A stretch of 64,000 bases of DNA. It comes from an uncultured Psychroserpens sp. Its GTDB lineage: Bacteria > Bacteroidota > Bacteroidia > Flavobacteriales > Flavobacteriaceae. The notes below the pieces were generated by a model that searched no databases, had not been told where the DNA came from, and saw only the letters and a program-made list of their open reading frames with translations. Below, one piece after another: positions 1 through 9,985 of the stretch. A program made the translations under genes and the position numbers. The stretch's first letter is position 1. The number at the start of each line of letters is the position of its first letter. Where the stretch lies: assembly GCA_947488655.1 (NCBI GenBank), contig CANKZZ010000002.1, positions 372,001 through 436,000 on the forward strand, written 5' to 3'.

Positions 1-1
1 C

Positions 2-1450
2 GGAAATGTAACCAGACCAGGTATTGATGGCTACTTTGGTAAAAAATATCTAAGAGGCACAAACGGTAAGCGACTCATGCAAAAAATAGGAAACCGTAAA
101 TGGAAACCTATTGTAGATTACGATCAGGTAGAGCCACAAGATGGTTATGATATTTATACCACTATAGATGTAAATATTCAAGATATAGCGCATCATTCGC
201 TTTTAGGTCAATTAGAGAAATATCAGGCAGATCATGGTTGTGCAGTCGTTATGGATGTAGAAACTGGTGAGATTAAAGCTATTTCAAACTTAGGAAAAAA
301 TAAAGATGGTAAATATTATGAGCGTCTTAATTATGCAGTTGGAGAGAGTCATGAGCCTGGCTCAACTTTTAAAGTAATGGCCTTAATGGCAGCTTTAGAA
401 GATAAAGTAATTGATACCTCTACAGTTGTTGATACTAAAATGGGCAGCAAGCGATTTTATGGAAGATCTGTAACAGATTCTCGAGGATACGGAAAAATTT
501 CTGTAGCACGTGCTTTAGAAGTGTCTTCTAATATTGGGTTAGCTACAATTATTGATGAAGCCTATTCTAAACAGCCTCAAAAATTTATTAATCGCCTTAA
601 AAGTTGGAAACTACATGATACATTAGGATTGTCAATTATTGGAGAAGGTATTCCAGATATTCCTGAGCCAGGAAAAACTAATTGGAGTCGTAATGCACTA
701 CCATCAATGGCTTATGGGTATAATTTACGTATGACACCATTGCAAACATTAGCGTTTTACAATGCTATTGCTAACGATGGCGAACTCATAAGACCGCGTT
801 TTATTAATGCAGTAAAAGAGTTTGATCGTGAGATTGAAACTTTTGAAAAAGAGGTGATTAATCAAAAAATATGCTCAGATAAAACACTAGGCGAAATTAG
901 AGAAATTTTAAAAAACGTAGTAGTTAGAGGTACGGGAAGTAGAATGTACTCTGAAAATTTCTCAATGGCAGGAAAAACAGGAACTGCAAGATTAGACTAT
1001 TCTAATTATGAAGAGTGGAAAAAAGACAGAAAGTATGTGTCGTCTTTTGCAGGATATTTTCCAGCAGATAATCCTAAATATTCTTGTATAGTAGTCATTC
1101 ATGAGCCTAGTACCAAAGTTGGATTTTATGGAGCAGATGTTTCTGGTCCAGTGTTTAAAAGAATTGCTCAAAAAATATATACAGAAACACCATTAATTGA
1201 TCAGGTAGAATCATTAGAAGTTGTCAATAAAAAAGTTAATGAAGACTTCGAGTCCTATTATAAAACAGCACAACTCCATAAAACGATAATGCCAAATGTG
1301 GTTGGGCTTCCTGCAATGGATGCGTTAGCATTGTTAGAAAACATGGGACTTAAAGTTAAAATGCAAGGGGCAGGCGTAGTCAAATCTCAATCTGTAGATA
1401 AAGGAATTAAAGTAAAACCAAATCAAGTAATTGTTTTAGGAACATCGTGA
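2..1450 (+). CDS. ftsI: Penicillin-binding protein FtsI/PBP2 (peptidoglycan transpeptidase), 5' end outside window
   Basis: Septal peptidoglycan D,D-transpeptidase, periplasmic with an N-terminal anchor that lies outside the window. The frame is open from base 2 and already reads conserved dimerisation-domain sequence (VTRPGIDGYFG), so the first visible ATG at 77 is internal. Counting from that Met, the acyl-enzyme serine motif STFK is at residues 96-99, SSN at 150-152 and KTG at 300-302, the three class B PBP motifs in order. The last ~60 residues (MPNVVGLPAMDA onward) are a PASTA domain, which places it with the SpoVD/FtsI type usual in Bacteroidota. First gene of the dcw run in view; its TGA overlaps the GTG start of murE. 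Confidence 0.97.
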   Translation, partial: GNVTRPGIDGYFGKKYLRGTNGKRLMQKIGNRKWKPIVDYDQVEPQDGYDIYTTIDVNIQDIAHHSLLGQLEKYQADHGCAVVMDVETGEIKAISNLGKNKDGKYYERLNYAVGESHEPGSTFKVMALMAALEDKVIDTSTVVDTKMGSKRFYGRSVTDSRGYGKISVARALEVSSNIGLATIIDEAYSKQPQKFINRLKSWKLHDTLGLSIIGEGIPDIPEPGKTNWSRNALPSMAYGYNLRMTPLQTLAFYNAIANDGELIRPRFINAVKEFDREIETFEKEVINQKICSDKTLGEIREILKNVVVRGTGSRMYSENFSMAGKTGTARLDYSNYEEWKKDRKYVSSFAGYFPADNPKYSCIVVIHEPSTKVGFYGADVSGPVFKRIAQKIYTETPLIDQVESLEVVNKKVNEDFESYYKTAQLHKTIMPNVVGLPAMDALALLENMGLKVKMQGAGVVKSQSVDKGIKVKPNQVIVLGTS

Positions 1451-2910
1451 TACATCTTAAAGACATATTATACAAGGTTACTATTAATGCAGTCGTAGGA
1501 AGTACGAGTGTAGAAATTAATGCGTTACATTTTGATTCTCGTAAAGTGGCTAATAACGATGTTTTTATTGCTATAAAAGGGTCAAATGTAGATGGTCATC
1601 AATATATAGATGCTGTTATAAAACAAGGAGCTAAAGCTATAGTTTGTGAGATCTTGCCAAGCAATTTAATTGATGGTGTTACATATATAGAGGTAGAAGA
1701 TACCAATGCAGCTTTAGCGTATATGTCTTCAAATTTCTTCGGAAATCCTTCGGAAAACTTGCGCTTGGTTGGAGTAACTGGTACAAACGGTAAGACAACT
1801 ATTGCAACACTTTTATACCAATTATTTAAAAATGCTGGTTATAAAGTGGGTCTATTGTCTACAGTTAAAATAATGGTAGATAATACCGAATATAAGGCTA
1901 CACATACTACACCAGATTCGTTAACTATTAATCAGTATTTAAAGTTAATGAATGATGCAGGTGTAGAATTTTGCTTTATGGAAGTTAGTTCTCATGGCAT
2001 ACATCAAAAACGTACGCAAGGGTTACATTTTGAAGGAGGTGTTTTTACAAATCTTTCACATGATCATTTAGATTATCACGACACCTTTGCAGAGTATAGA
2101 GATGTGAAGAAAACATTCTTTGATAACCTACCAAAACAAGCTTTTGCATTAATAAATATCGATGACAAAAATGGTTTGGTTATGCTTCAAAACACAAAGG
2201 CAAAAACCTATACATATGCGTTAAAAACTTATGCAGATTATAAAGCACAGGTATTAGAAAATGAGTTTAGTGGTTTATTATTAAAATTAAACGATAGTGA
2301 GCTTTGGACCAAACTAATAGGAGATTTTAATGCATATAACATTACAGCAATTTATGGTGTTGCAGAGTTATTAGGCTTAGAAAAGGTTGAGGTTTTGCGT
2401 TTAATTAGTGAGTTAGAGAGCGTAAGCGGTCGCTTTCAATATCTCATTTCCGAAGAAAAAATAACAGCAATTGTTGATTATGCACACACTCCAGATGCAC
2501 TTAAAAATGTATTAGAAACTATAAATAGTATTCGTACTAAAAATGAACAATTAATTACAGTAGTAGGATGTGGAGGAGATAGAGATGCTACTAAACGACC
2601 AAAAATGGGTCATATAGCTTCGGCATTGAGTACTAAAGTGATTTTTACTAGTGATAATCCCAGAAGTGAAGTTCCTGAGACTATTATAGAAGATATAGAA
2701 AAAGGTGTTGAGCCTCAAAATTTTAAAAAAACAATGTCAATTGTAGATAGAAAACAAGCTATAAAAACAGCATGTCAATTGGCAAATGAAAAAGATATCA
2801 TATTAATAGCAGGCAAAGGTCATGAAACGTATCAGGAAATTAAAGGAGAACGTTTTGATTTTGATGATTATGAAACGGTTAAAGAGTTTTTAAAACAATT
2901 ACATAAATAA
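1447..2910 (+). CDS. murE: UDP-MurNAc-L-Ala-D-Glu:meso-diaminopimelate ligase MurE
   Basis: Cytoplasmic Mur ligase that adds the third peptide residue to UDP-MurNAc-dipeptide using ATP. 487 aa, usual length. The ATP-binding loop GTNGKTT is at residues 112-118, and the DNPR motif near residue 400 is the known signature for meso-diaminopimelate rather than lysine, so the stem peptide should be DAP-type. The start is GTG at 1447 inside the ftsI stop (GTGA overlap), implying translational coupling. A small hairpin follows before mraY. Confidence 0.97.
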   Translation: MIHLKDILYKVTINAVVGSTSVEINALHFDSRKVANNDVFIAIKGSNVDGHQYIDAVIKQGAKAIVCEILPSNLIDGVTYIEVEDTNAALAYMSSNFFGNPSENLRLVGVTGTNGKTTIATLLYQLFKNAGYKVGLLSTVKIMVDNTEYKATHTTPDSLTINQYLKLMNDAGVEFCFMEVSSHGIHQKRTQGLHFEGGVFTNLSHDHLDYHDTFAEYRDVKKTFFDNLPKQAFALINIDDKNGLVMLQNTKAKTYTYALKTYADYKAQVLENEFSGLLLKLNDSELWTKLIGDFNAYNITAIYGVAELLGLEKVEVLRLISELESVSGRFQYLISEEKITAIVDYAHTPDALKNVLETINSIRTKNEQLITVVGCGGDRDATKRPKMGHIASALSTKVIFTSDNPRSEVPETIIEDIEKGVEPQNFKKTMSIVDRKQAIKTACQLANEKDIILIAGKGHETYQEIKGERFDFDDYETVKEFLKQLHK

Positions 2911-2912
2911 AT

Positions 2913-2951
2913 CTACATACGCGTCTTAGTTAGACTCTGACGTATAGGTAG
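2913..2951 (+). other. Hairpin in the murE-mraY gap
   Basis: CTAC ATACG (2913-2921) can pair with CGTAT..GTAG (2941-2951), with a two-base bulge. It fills most of the 57-base gap and lacks a following T run, so it is not a classical terminator. It may be an mRNA processing or stability element, or a decayed repeat. Confidence 0.4.
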
Positions 2952-2967
2952 AAAAAGTGAATTACAA

Positions 2968-4209
2968 ATGTTATACTACTTATTTGAATATTTAGAACAG
3001 CAGTTTCAGTTTCCTGGAGCGTCTCTTTTTGGGTTTTTAACCTTTAGAGCTGCTGTGGCTATTATTCTATCCTTGTTAATTTCTACAATTTTTGGTAAGC
3101 GTATAATTAGATTTCTACAAAAACAACAAGTAGGAGAGACCATTCGTGATCTCGGTTTAGAAGGTCAGGTAGAAAAAGCAGGTACGCCAACAATGGGTGG
3201 TATTATAATCATTTTGGCTACTCTAATTCCGGTTCTACTATTAGCAAAGCTTGAAAATATATACATCATTCTTCTTTTGGTAACAACCGTTTGGATGGGA
3301 ATAATAGGGTTTATTGATGATTACATTAAGAAATTTAAAAATAATAAAGAAGGATTAAAAGGGCGTTTTAAAGTGCTTGGTCAGGTTGGTTTAGGGATTA
3401 TAATAGGAACAACCATGTACTTTCATGACGATGTGACTATGAAAGAAAAGTTACCTCAAGAGCAGCAAAATGTGCTTTTAGCAGAGAATCCAAACCTATC
3501 GCCTTCTAAGTTATTTGAGGAAGAAGCAAAGTCAACAAAAACTACGATTCCGTTTATGAAAAGTAATGAGTTTGACTATGCAGATTTAATAACTTGGATA
3601 AATCCAGGTTTAGGGAAATATGCTTGGATTATTTTCATATTAGCATGCATATTTATAATTACTGCAGTATCAAATGGTGCTAATCTTACAGATGGTATTG
3701 ATGGTTTAGCTGCAGGAACTTCGGCCATAATAGTATTGACTTTAGGGATTTTTGCATGGGTTTCTGGTAATATCATCTTTTCAGATTACTTAGATATCAT
3801 GTACATACCAAGGGTTGAAGAGATTACTATTTATATCGCTGCTTTTGTGGGAGCTTTAATTGGTTTTTTATGGTACAATACGTATCCAGCTCAGGTATTT
3901 ATGGGAGATACAGGAAGTTTAACCATAGGAGGTATTATAGCAGTTATTGCAATTGCTGTTCGTAAAGAATGGTTAATACCAGTATTGTGTGGTGTGTTTT
4001 TAGCAGAAAACTTATCTGTAATGATGCAAGTGAGCTATTTCAAATACACAAGAAAAAAATATGGTGAAGGTCGACGCATTTTTAAAATGTCGCCTTTGCA
4101 TCATCACTATCAAAAATCTGGATATCACGAAAGTAAGATAGTAACACGATTTTGGATTATAGGAATCTTGTTAGCCATTATTTCTATAGTGACATTGAAA
4201 ATTAGATAG
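2968..4209 (+). CDS. mraY: Phospho-N-acetylmuramoyl-pentapeptide transferase MraY (lipid I synthase)
   Basis: Integral membrane enzyme transferring phospho-MurNAc-pentapeptide from UDP to undecaprenyl phosphate, giving lipid I. 413 aa with about ten membrane segments. Family motifs are visible: PTMGGI in the N-terminal region, FIDDYIKKF with the catalytic aspartates, [10 protein letters not shown] in the middle, and the HHHYQ histidine run near the C-terminus. It is longer than the ~360 aa enterobacterial enzyme because of a hydrophilic insert of ~50 residues (around [10 protein letters not shown] to SNEFDYADL), which is common in Bacteroidota. ATG start; flanked by two hairpin-bearing gaps. 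Confidence 0.97.
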   Translation: MLYYLFEYLEQQFQFPGASLFGFLTFRAAVAIILSLLISTIFGKRIIRFLQKQQVGETIRDLGLEGQVEKAGTPTMGGIIIILATLIPVLLLAKLENIYIILLLVTTVWMGIIGFIDDYIKKFKNNKEGLKGRFKVLGQVGLGIIIGTTMYFHDDVTMKEKLPQEQQNVLLAENPNLSPSKLFEEEAKSTKTTIPFMKSNEFDYADLITWINPGLGKYAWIIFILACIFIITAVSNGANLTDGIDGLAAGTSAIIVLTLGIFAWVSGNIIFSDYLDIMYIPRVEEITIYIAAFVGALIGFLWYNTYPAQVFMGDTGSLTIGGIIAVIAIAVRKEWLIPVLCGVFLAENLSVMMQVSYFKYTRKKYGEGRRIFKMSPLHHHYQKSGYHESKIVTRFWIIGILLAIISIVTLKIR

Positions 4210-4217
4210 AGTCTGTC

Positions 4218-4237
4218 ATTCCTGCGAAGACAGGAAT
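4218..4237 (+). repeat. Short dispersed-type palindrome in the mraY-murD gap
   Basis: ATTCCTG (4218-4224) and CAGGAAT (4231-4237) form a perfect 7-bp stem around CGAAGA, embedded in GTCATTCCTGCGAAGACAGG. Near-identical palindromes recur between genes in many bacterial genomes (from memory, not searched). No T run follows, so it is unlikely to terminate transcription. Confidence 0.5.
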
Positions 4238-4274
4238 CTATATAAATAAAAGTAGATTCTGCATAGGATACAGA

Positions 4275-5621
4275 GTGAAGAAAATGAAAAAACAGAGGTT
4301 AGTCATATTAGGAGGAGGAGAAAGTGGTGTTGGTACAGCACTTTTAGGGAAAGCAAAAGGCTACGATGTTTTTGTTTCAGATAGAGGAGTAATAAAAGAG
4401 AAGTACAAAAAAGTTCTTATACATAATGAGATTGAATTTGAGGATGGTGAGCATTCCGAAGAAAAAATTCTAAATGCAGCTATAGTAATGAAGAGTCCTG
4501 GGATTCCTAATAATGTTGCTCTAATTAAACGTATTAGAGAAATAGGAATTTTAGTGGTTTCTGAAATTGAATTTGCTTCAAAATATACTAATGCAACCCT
4601 TGTTGGTATTACTGGAAGTAACGGTAAAACAACAACTGCAACATTAACAAATCATTTGTTAAAACATGATTTAAATGTTGGGCTAGCTGGTAATATTGGC
4701 GATAGTTTTGCTAAGCAAATTTTAGAACACAATTTTGAAAACTACGTATTAGAGATTAGTAGTTTTCAATTAGATGATATCATCGATTTTAAACCACACA
4801 TAGCTGTTTTAACTAATATAACACCAGATCATTTAGATAGATATAATTATGAGTTTAATAATTACATCGCCTCCAAATTTAGAATAGCAGAGAATCAAAC
4901 CAAAGAGGACTATTTCATCTTTGATGGAGATGATGAGGTTATTCTAGATTGGTTAGAGAAACATCCAGTTCAGTCCACATTATTGCCATTTTCATTGACC
5001 AAATCCATTGAAAACGGAGCGTATTTAAATAAAGAAAAAATAATAATAACAATAGATAACAACCAGATAATTATGCCAACAAAAAATTTAGCATTAGAAG
5101 GAAAACACAATATAAAAAACGCAATGGCTGCATCAACTGTGGCGCATTTATTAAAAATTAGAAAACAAACTATAAGAGAAAGTTTAGAAAACTTTCAAGG
5201 TGTTGAGCATAGATTAGAAAATGTACTTAAGATTAATAAAGTACAATACATCAATGACTCTAAAGCTACAAATGTAAATGCAACTTATTTTGCATTAGAA
5301 AGTATGGATGCTCCAACCGTTTGGATTGTTGGTGGAGTAGATAAAGGTAATAATTACAAGGAGTTATTTCAATTTGTAAATGAAAAAGTCAAGGCTATTA
5401 TTTGTTTAGGCACAGATAACAAAAAATTGATGGAAAGCTTTGGTGGTATGGTTGATATTATTGTGGAAACAGAATATATGAGCGAAGCAGTTAAAATTGC
5501 TTATAAAATTGCTGAGGCAGGAGAAAATGTATTATTGTCACCTGCTTGCGCAAGTTTTGATTTGTTTGAAAACTATGAAGATAGAGGACGTCAATTTAAA
5601 GATGCAGTAAGAAATTTATAA
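4275..5621 (+). CDS. murD: UDP-N-acetylmuramoyl-L-alanine:D-glutamate ligase MurD
   Basis: Cytoplasmic Mur ligase adding D-Glu to UDP-MurNAc-L-Ala. 448 aa counted from GTG 4275. The N-terminal Rossmann loop (LGGGESGVG) binds the UDP substrate and the P-loop GSNGKTT lies at residues 114-120; an NDSKATN motif is in the second half. Two starts are possible: GTG 4275 or ATG 4284, three codons later. Either keeps the whole domain, and ATG 4284 gives the usual short N-terminus. Preceded by the palindrome-bearing gap, followed after ten bases by ftsW. Confidence 0.96.
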   Translation: MKKMKKQRLVILGGGESGVGTALLGKAKGYDVFVSDRGVIKEKYKKVLIHNEIEFEDGEHSEEKILNAAIVMKSPGIPNNVALIKRIREIGILVVSEIEFASKYTNATLVGITGSNGKTTTATLTNHLLKHDLNVGLAGNIGDSFAKQILEHNFENYVLEISSFQLDDIIDFKPHIAVLTNITPDHLDRYNYEFNNYIASKFRIAENQTKEDYFIFDGDDEVILDWLEKHPVQSTLLPFSLTKSIENGAYLNKEKIIITIDNNQIIMPTKNLALEGKHNIKNAMAASTVAHLLKIRKQTIRESLENFQGVEHRLENVLKINKVQYINDSKATNVNATYFALESMDAPTVWIVGGVDKGNNYKELFQFVNEKVKAIICLGTDNKKLMESFGGMVDIIVETEYMSEAVKIAYKIAEAGENVLLSPACASFDLFENYEDRGRQFKDAVRNL

Positions 5622-5631
5622 AAACAATACA

Positions 5632-6825
5632 GTGCAAGCACTTTTTAAAAACATAAAAGGAGATCGATTAATTTGGGCAATTGCTGCTTTATTAGCAATT
5701 TTCTCATTTCTTCCTGTGTACAGTGCTGCCAGTAATTTGGCATATGTTGGTGGTGTAGGTAACACATTTAGTTTTTTCGTAAAACATCTCATGCATCTCT
5801 TTTTAGGGTTCGCTATTATGTATGGTGTACATAAAATACCGTATCGTTATTTTAGAGGATTATCTATGGTGATGATTCCTATAGTAATTGTCTTATTGGT
5901 TGTGACAATGCTTCAAGGAACTACAATAGATGGTGCAAATGCGAGCAGATGGATACAAATCCCTTTTGTTGGTATGTCGTTTCAAACATCTACGTTAGCA
6001 GCAGTTGTTTTAATGGTTTATGTAGCTCGTTATTTGTCAAAAATACAAGATAAGAAAGTCACTTTTGTTGAGACGCTTTTGCCTCTTTGGGCTCCAGTGT
6101 TTTTAATTTTAATGTTAATATTACCTGCAAATTTTTCTACAACTGCAATTATGTTTTTAATGGTTATGATGTTAACTTTTGTTGGAGGATATCCTATTAA
6201 ATACTTAGCGGTTATTTTAGGTACAGGGATTTTAGCATTAGCCCTATTTGTTCTAGTAGCAAAGGCTTTTCCAGATGCGATGCCAAATCGTATTGATACG
6301 TGGATGAGTAGAATAGAAAACTTTGTTGATGGTGAAGATACAGAAGCAGATTATCAGTCTGAAAATGCTAAAATAGCTATAGCTTCTGGTGGTATTCAAG
6401 GCAAAGGACCAGGAAAGAGTACTCAAAAAAATGTACTACCACAATCGTCGTCAGATTTTATTTTTGCTATAATTATTGAGGAGTATGGTCTAATAGGAGG
6501 TTTATTTTTACTCTTACTGTATTCCTGGCTACTGTTTAGAATTGTTATTGTTTCTCAAAAATCTGATACAATCTTCGGAAAATTGCTCGTTTTAGGCGTT
6601 GGCCTTCCAATTATATTTCAGGCGTTAATAAACATGGCTGTTGCTGTAGAGTTATTTCCGGTCACAGGTCAAACGTTACCACTTATTAGTAGTGGAGGTA
6701 CATCTATTTGGATGACCTGTTTGGCAATAGGTATCATTTTAAGCGTAAGTGCAAAACGAGAGCAAATAAAAGATCAGGAAGTTAATGAAGAAAATCCATT
6801 AGAAATTTTAAGCGAAACTATTTAA
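5632..6825 (+). CDS. ftsW: SEDS-family peptidoglycan glycosyltransferase FtsW
   Basis: Divisome glycan polymerase that works with FtsI. 397 aa, about ten membrane segments. SEDS landmarks include the DGANASRWI segment, the [15 protein letters not shown] stretch with the glutamates of the extracellular loop, and the ISSGGTS motif near the C-terminus. Starts with GTG at 5632, ten bases after murD. Its TAA shares its last A with the murG ATG (TAATG), a tight coupling junction. Position between murD and murG is the standard dcw order. Confidence 0.96.
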   Translation: MQALFKNIKGDRLIWAIAALLAIFSFLPVYSAASNLAYVGGVGNTFSFFVKHLMHLFLGFAIMYGVHKIPYRYFRGLSMVMIPIVIVLLVVTMLQGTTIDGANASRWIQIPFVGMSFQTSTLAAVVLMVYVARYLSKIQDKKVTFVETLLPLWAPVFLILMLILPANFSTTAIMFLMVMMLTFVGGYPIKYLAVILGTGILALALFVLVAKAFPDAMPNRIDTWMSRIENFVDGEDTEADYQSENAKIAIASGGIQGKGPGKSTQKNVLPQSSSDFIFAIIIEEYGLIGGLFLLLLYSWLLFRIVIVSQKSDTIFGKLLVLGVGLPIIFQALINMAVAVELFPVTGQTLPLISSGGTSIWMTCLAIGIILSVSAKREQIKDQEVNEENPLEILSETI

Positions 6826-7919
6826 TGAGTAACTATAAAATCATATTATCAGGCGGAGGAACAGGAGGTCATATCTATCCTGCCATTGCCATTGCTAATG
6901 AAATAAAATCACGTTTTCCAGACGCAGAGATTTTATTTGTTGGTGCTTTAGATCGTATGGAAATGGAAAAAGTACCTCAAGCTGGCTATAAAATTGAAGG
7001 GTTATGGATTTCTGGTATACAACGTAAATTAACATTAAGAAATTTAGCATTTCCGTTTAAACTCGTATCTAGCTTATTAAAATCTAGAAAAATAATAAAT
7101 ACATTTAAACCAGATATAGCTATTGGTACTGGAGGATTTGCAAGCGGACCATTATTAAAATCTGCTACATCAAAAGGGATTCCTAGCTTAATACAAGAAC
7201 AGAACTCCTATCCAGGAATAACAAATAAGTTATTGTCTAAAGAGGTTGATAAAATTTGTGTTGCTTATGAGGGTTTAGAGAAGTTTTTTCCGAAGGAAAA
7301 AATCATTGTAACCGGTAATCCTATTCGTAAAGATTTACTGGGTATAGACGGTAAGCATATAGAAGGTAAAGACGCCTTTTCATTGATTCATAGTAAGCAT
7401 ACGCTTTTAATATTAGGAGGTAGTTTAGGTGCTAGACGTGTTAATCAATTAATAGAAACTCAATTAGAATATTTTAAATCAAATAATATACAAGTGCTTT
7501 GGCAATGTGGTAGATTATACTATCAACAATACAAACATTATAATGAGTTAGAACATGTACAGGTACACGCGTTTTTAAATAATATGGATATGGCTTATGC
7601 TGCTGCAGATATGATTATCTCTCGAGCAGGAGCAAGTTCTGTATCAGAGTTATGTGTTGTTGGTAAACCGGTAATATTTATTCCCTCACCAAACGTAGCA
7701 GAAGATCACCAAACCAAAAATGCAAAAGCAATTGTAGATAAAGGTGCAGCTATTTTAATTAAAGAAAGCGACCTAGATGCTCAATTTGAGATTCAATTTG
7801 ATCGATTACTTTTTTCTTCGGAAAAAAGACAAGAATTATCAAAAAACATAAAGCAGTTGGCGTTAGTTAATGCAACAAATGACATCGTAGACGAGGTTGA
7901 AAAATTATTAAAACAATAA
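6825..7919 (+). CDS. murG: UDP-GlcNAc:undecaprenyl-pyrophosphoryl-MurNAc-pentapeptide transferase MurG
   Basis: Peripheral membrane GT28 enzyme that adds GlcNAc to lipid I, making lipid II. 364 aa, usual length. The glycine-rich [11 protein letters not shown] loop is at the N-terminus; [10 protein letters not shown] opens the second domain, and [11 protein letters not shown] followed by [10 protein letters not shown] forms the UDP-GlcNAc site. Directly abutted by murC (stop 7917-7919, next ATG 7920). Confidence 0.97.
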   Translation: MSNYKIILSGGGTGGHIYPAIAIANEIKSRFPDAEILFVGALDRMEMEKVPQAGYKIEGLWISGIQRKLTLRNLAFPFKLVSSLLKSRKIINTFKPDIAIGTGGFASGPLLKSATSKGIPSLIQEQNSYPGITNKLLSKEVDKICVAYEGLEKFFPKEKIIVTGNPIRKDLLGIDGKHIEGKDAFSLIHSKHTLLILGGSLGARRVNQLIETQLEYFKSNNIQVLWQCGRLYYQQYKHYNELEHVQVHAFLNNMDMAYAAADMIISRAGASSVSELCVVGKPVIFIPSPNVAEDHQTKNAKAIVDKGAAILIKESDLDAQFEIQFDRLLFSSEKRQELSKNIKQLALVNATNDIVDEVEKLLKQ

Positions 7920-9272
7920 ATGAATTTAGAACAAGCAAATAGCGTTTATTTTATAGGTATTGGAGGTATTGGTATGTCTGCATTGGCTCGCTATTTTGTA
8001 GCAAAAGGTCTTACTGTTGGAGGTTACGATAAAACCCAAACAGATATAACCGACGCACTAATAGAGCTTGGAGTTTCTATTCATTTTGAAGATGATGTTA
8101 AATTAGTAGATGTTGCATTTTTAGATATTAATACAACGCAGATAATATATACACCTGCAATACCAAAAAATCATCAAGAGTTAAACTATTTTACTTCTAA
8201 CGGATTTCATGTGATGAAGCGGTCTCAGGTATTAGGAGAAATTACTAGGCAAACATTTTGTTTGGCGGTTGCTGGTACCCACGGAAAAACAACTACCACA
8301 AGTATTTTGGGTCATTTGTTGAATGCTTGTGATGTTGAAGTTACAGCTTTTCTTGGTGGAATAAGTGAGAACTATAATTCTAATTTAATCCTCAACGGAA
8401 CAGAGGTGACCGTTGTTGAAGCAGATGAATTTGATCGATCATTTTTGACGTTATCACCAGATTTTGCGTGTATAACCTCTATGGATGCAGATCATTTAGA
8501 TATTTATGGAGATGCCTCAGAACTTATAAAATCTTTTAAAGATTTTTCAGAAAAAATAAAGCCAAGCGGAAAACTCTTTGTAAAAAACGGATTACCAATT
8601 AAAGGAATAACCTATGGTATTGAAGATGATAGTGATTATGCAGTAAAAAATATAAAAATAGTAAATGGTAGCTATGAGTTTGATGTGCAAACACCAAAGG
8701 AGTTACTAGAAAATTTCAAATTTAACCTACCTGGTAGACACAACCTGTCAAATGCATTAATAGCCTTGGCGATGTCTGTAGAATATGGTCTCCCTCAACC
8801 ACAGCTCGCCAAAGCTTTAGCATCTTACAAAGGTGTTAAACGACGATTTACCTATCAAATTAAAACAGATAATTTAGTATATATTGATGATTACGCGCAT
8901 CATCCTGAAGAAATCAATGCAGTACATCAAGCAGTAAGAGAAATGTATCCAGGTAAACAAGTGTTGGCTGTTTTTCAACCACATTTGTTTAGTAGAACGC
9001 GAGATTTTATTGATGAGTTTGCTAAAAGTTTATCAAATTTTGATGAGATCATATTATTAGATATCTATCCAGCTAGAGAACTGCCTATTGAAGGAGTGAC
9101 GTCTCAATGGTTATTAGATAAAATTGAAAATAATAACAAGAAACTAGTTCAAAAATCAGAATTAATAGATGTAATAAAAACCAGTAATGCTCCAGTTATT
9201 TTAACTCTAGGAGCTGGAGATATTGGAGAAGAAGTTAAGCATATTAAAAAAGCATTAAGTCATGCGAGTTAA
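7920..9272 (+). CDS. murC: UDP-N-acetylmuramate:L-alanine ligase MurC
   Basis: First Mur ligase of the cytoplasmic pathway, adding L-Ala to UDP-MurNAc. 450 aa. FIGIGGIGMSALA near residue 11 is the UDP-binding fold; GTHGKTT at residues 119-125 is the ATP loop with the His found in MurC rather than the Asn of MurD/E; DDYAHHP further on is also family typical. ATG immediately after the murG stop; its last 11 bases overlap ftsQ. Confidence 0.97.
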   Translation: MNLEQANSVYFIGIGGIGMSALARYFVAKGLTVGGYDKTQTDITDALIELGVSIHFEDDVKLVDVAFLDINTTQIIYTPAIPKNHQELNYFTSNGFHVMKRSQVLGEITRQTFCLAVAGTHGKTTTTSILGHLLNACDVEVTAFLGGISENYNSNLILNGTEVTVVEADEFDRSFLTLSPDFACITSMDADHLDIYGDASELIKSFKDFSEKIKPSGKLFVKNGLPIKGITYGIEDDSDYAVKNIKIVNGSYEFDVQTPKELLENFKFNLPGRHNLSNALIALAMSVEYGLPQPQLAKALASYKGVKRRFTYQIKTDNLVYIDDYAHHPEEINAVHQAVREMYPGKQVLAVFQPHLFSRTRDFIDEFAKSLSNFDEIILLDIYPARELPIEGVTSQWLLDKIENNNKKLVQKSELIDVIKTSNAPVILTLGAGDIGEEVKHIKKALSHAS

Positions 9273-9981
9273 TTATGGTTACATAAAAGTTGTCTTACTA
9301 CTAATTTTAGTAGTGTTTTTGTATGCGTTTTCCTCTAAGAGAAATGCTGCAAGAGCTGTAGTAAGTCCAGACATAAAATTTGTAGGTGATGACAATCTTT
9401 TTGTAACACATGAGACTGTTAGTAAATTGTTAATACAAAATCAAGAGAGTGTTACAAATAAGCCCAAAGAAATTATAGATTTGAACCGATTAGAATCTGC
9501 CCTAAACTCTAATCCAATGATTAAGCAAGCGCAAGTGTTTATGAGCGTTAATGGTTTAATCACTGCTGAAATTGAACAAAAGAAACCTATTGCAAGAGTA
9601 AGCACAAATGCATCTTATTACATTGATGAGACAGGCTCATTTATGCCTTTATCAACAAATTATACTGCACGTGTGCCATTAATTACTGGTTTTGTTGAAA
9701 AAAATGATTTAGCAAATGTGCATAAAATTGCTAAAAAAATACAGAGTGATGAGTTTTTGATGAAGCACGTTGTCGTAATTCATCAAAACAGAGATAAAAC
9801 AATAGATTTAAAATTTAGAAATCAAGATTTTAATATTCATTTAGGGACGTTAAAATTATTAGATAAAAAAATTAATAATCTAAAAGCTTTCTATATGAAA
9901 GCTATGAAAGACAAAGCACTGGATAAATATAAACTAGTGAATTTAAAGTTTGATAAGCAAGTGATTTGCACCAAAAAGTAA
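9262..9981 (+). CDS. ftsQ: Cell division protein FtsQ/DivIB-like
   Basis: Bitopic divisome protein linking early and late division proteins. 239 aa: short cytoplasmic start, one membrane helix at about residues 8-24 (VVLLLILVVFLYAF), then a periplasmic POTRA-like region around residues 38-110 and a beta domain. Sequence is poorly conserved, as is usual for FtsQ, so the call leans on topology, size and position between murC and ftsA. The ATG lies inside the end of murC. Confidence 0.9.
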   Translation: MRVNYGYIKVVLLLILVVFLYAFSSKRNAARAVVSPDIKFVGDDNLFVTHETVSKLLIQNQESVTNKPKEIIDLNRLESALNSNPMIKQAQVFMSVNGLITAEIEQKKPIARVSTNASYYIDETGSFMPLSTNYTARVPLITGFVEKNDLANVHKIAKKIQSDEFLMKHVVVIHQNRDKTIDLKFRNQDFNIHLGTLKLLDKKINNLKAFYMKAMKDKALDKYKLVNLKFDKQVICTKK

Positions 9982-9985
9982 GACG

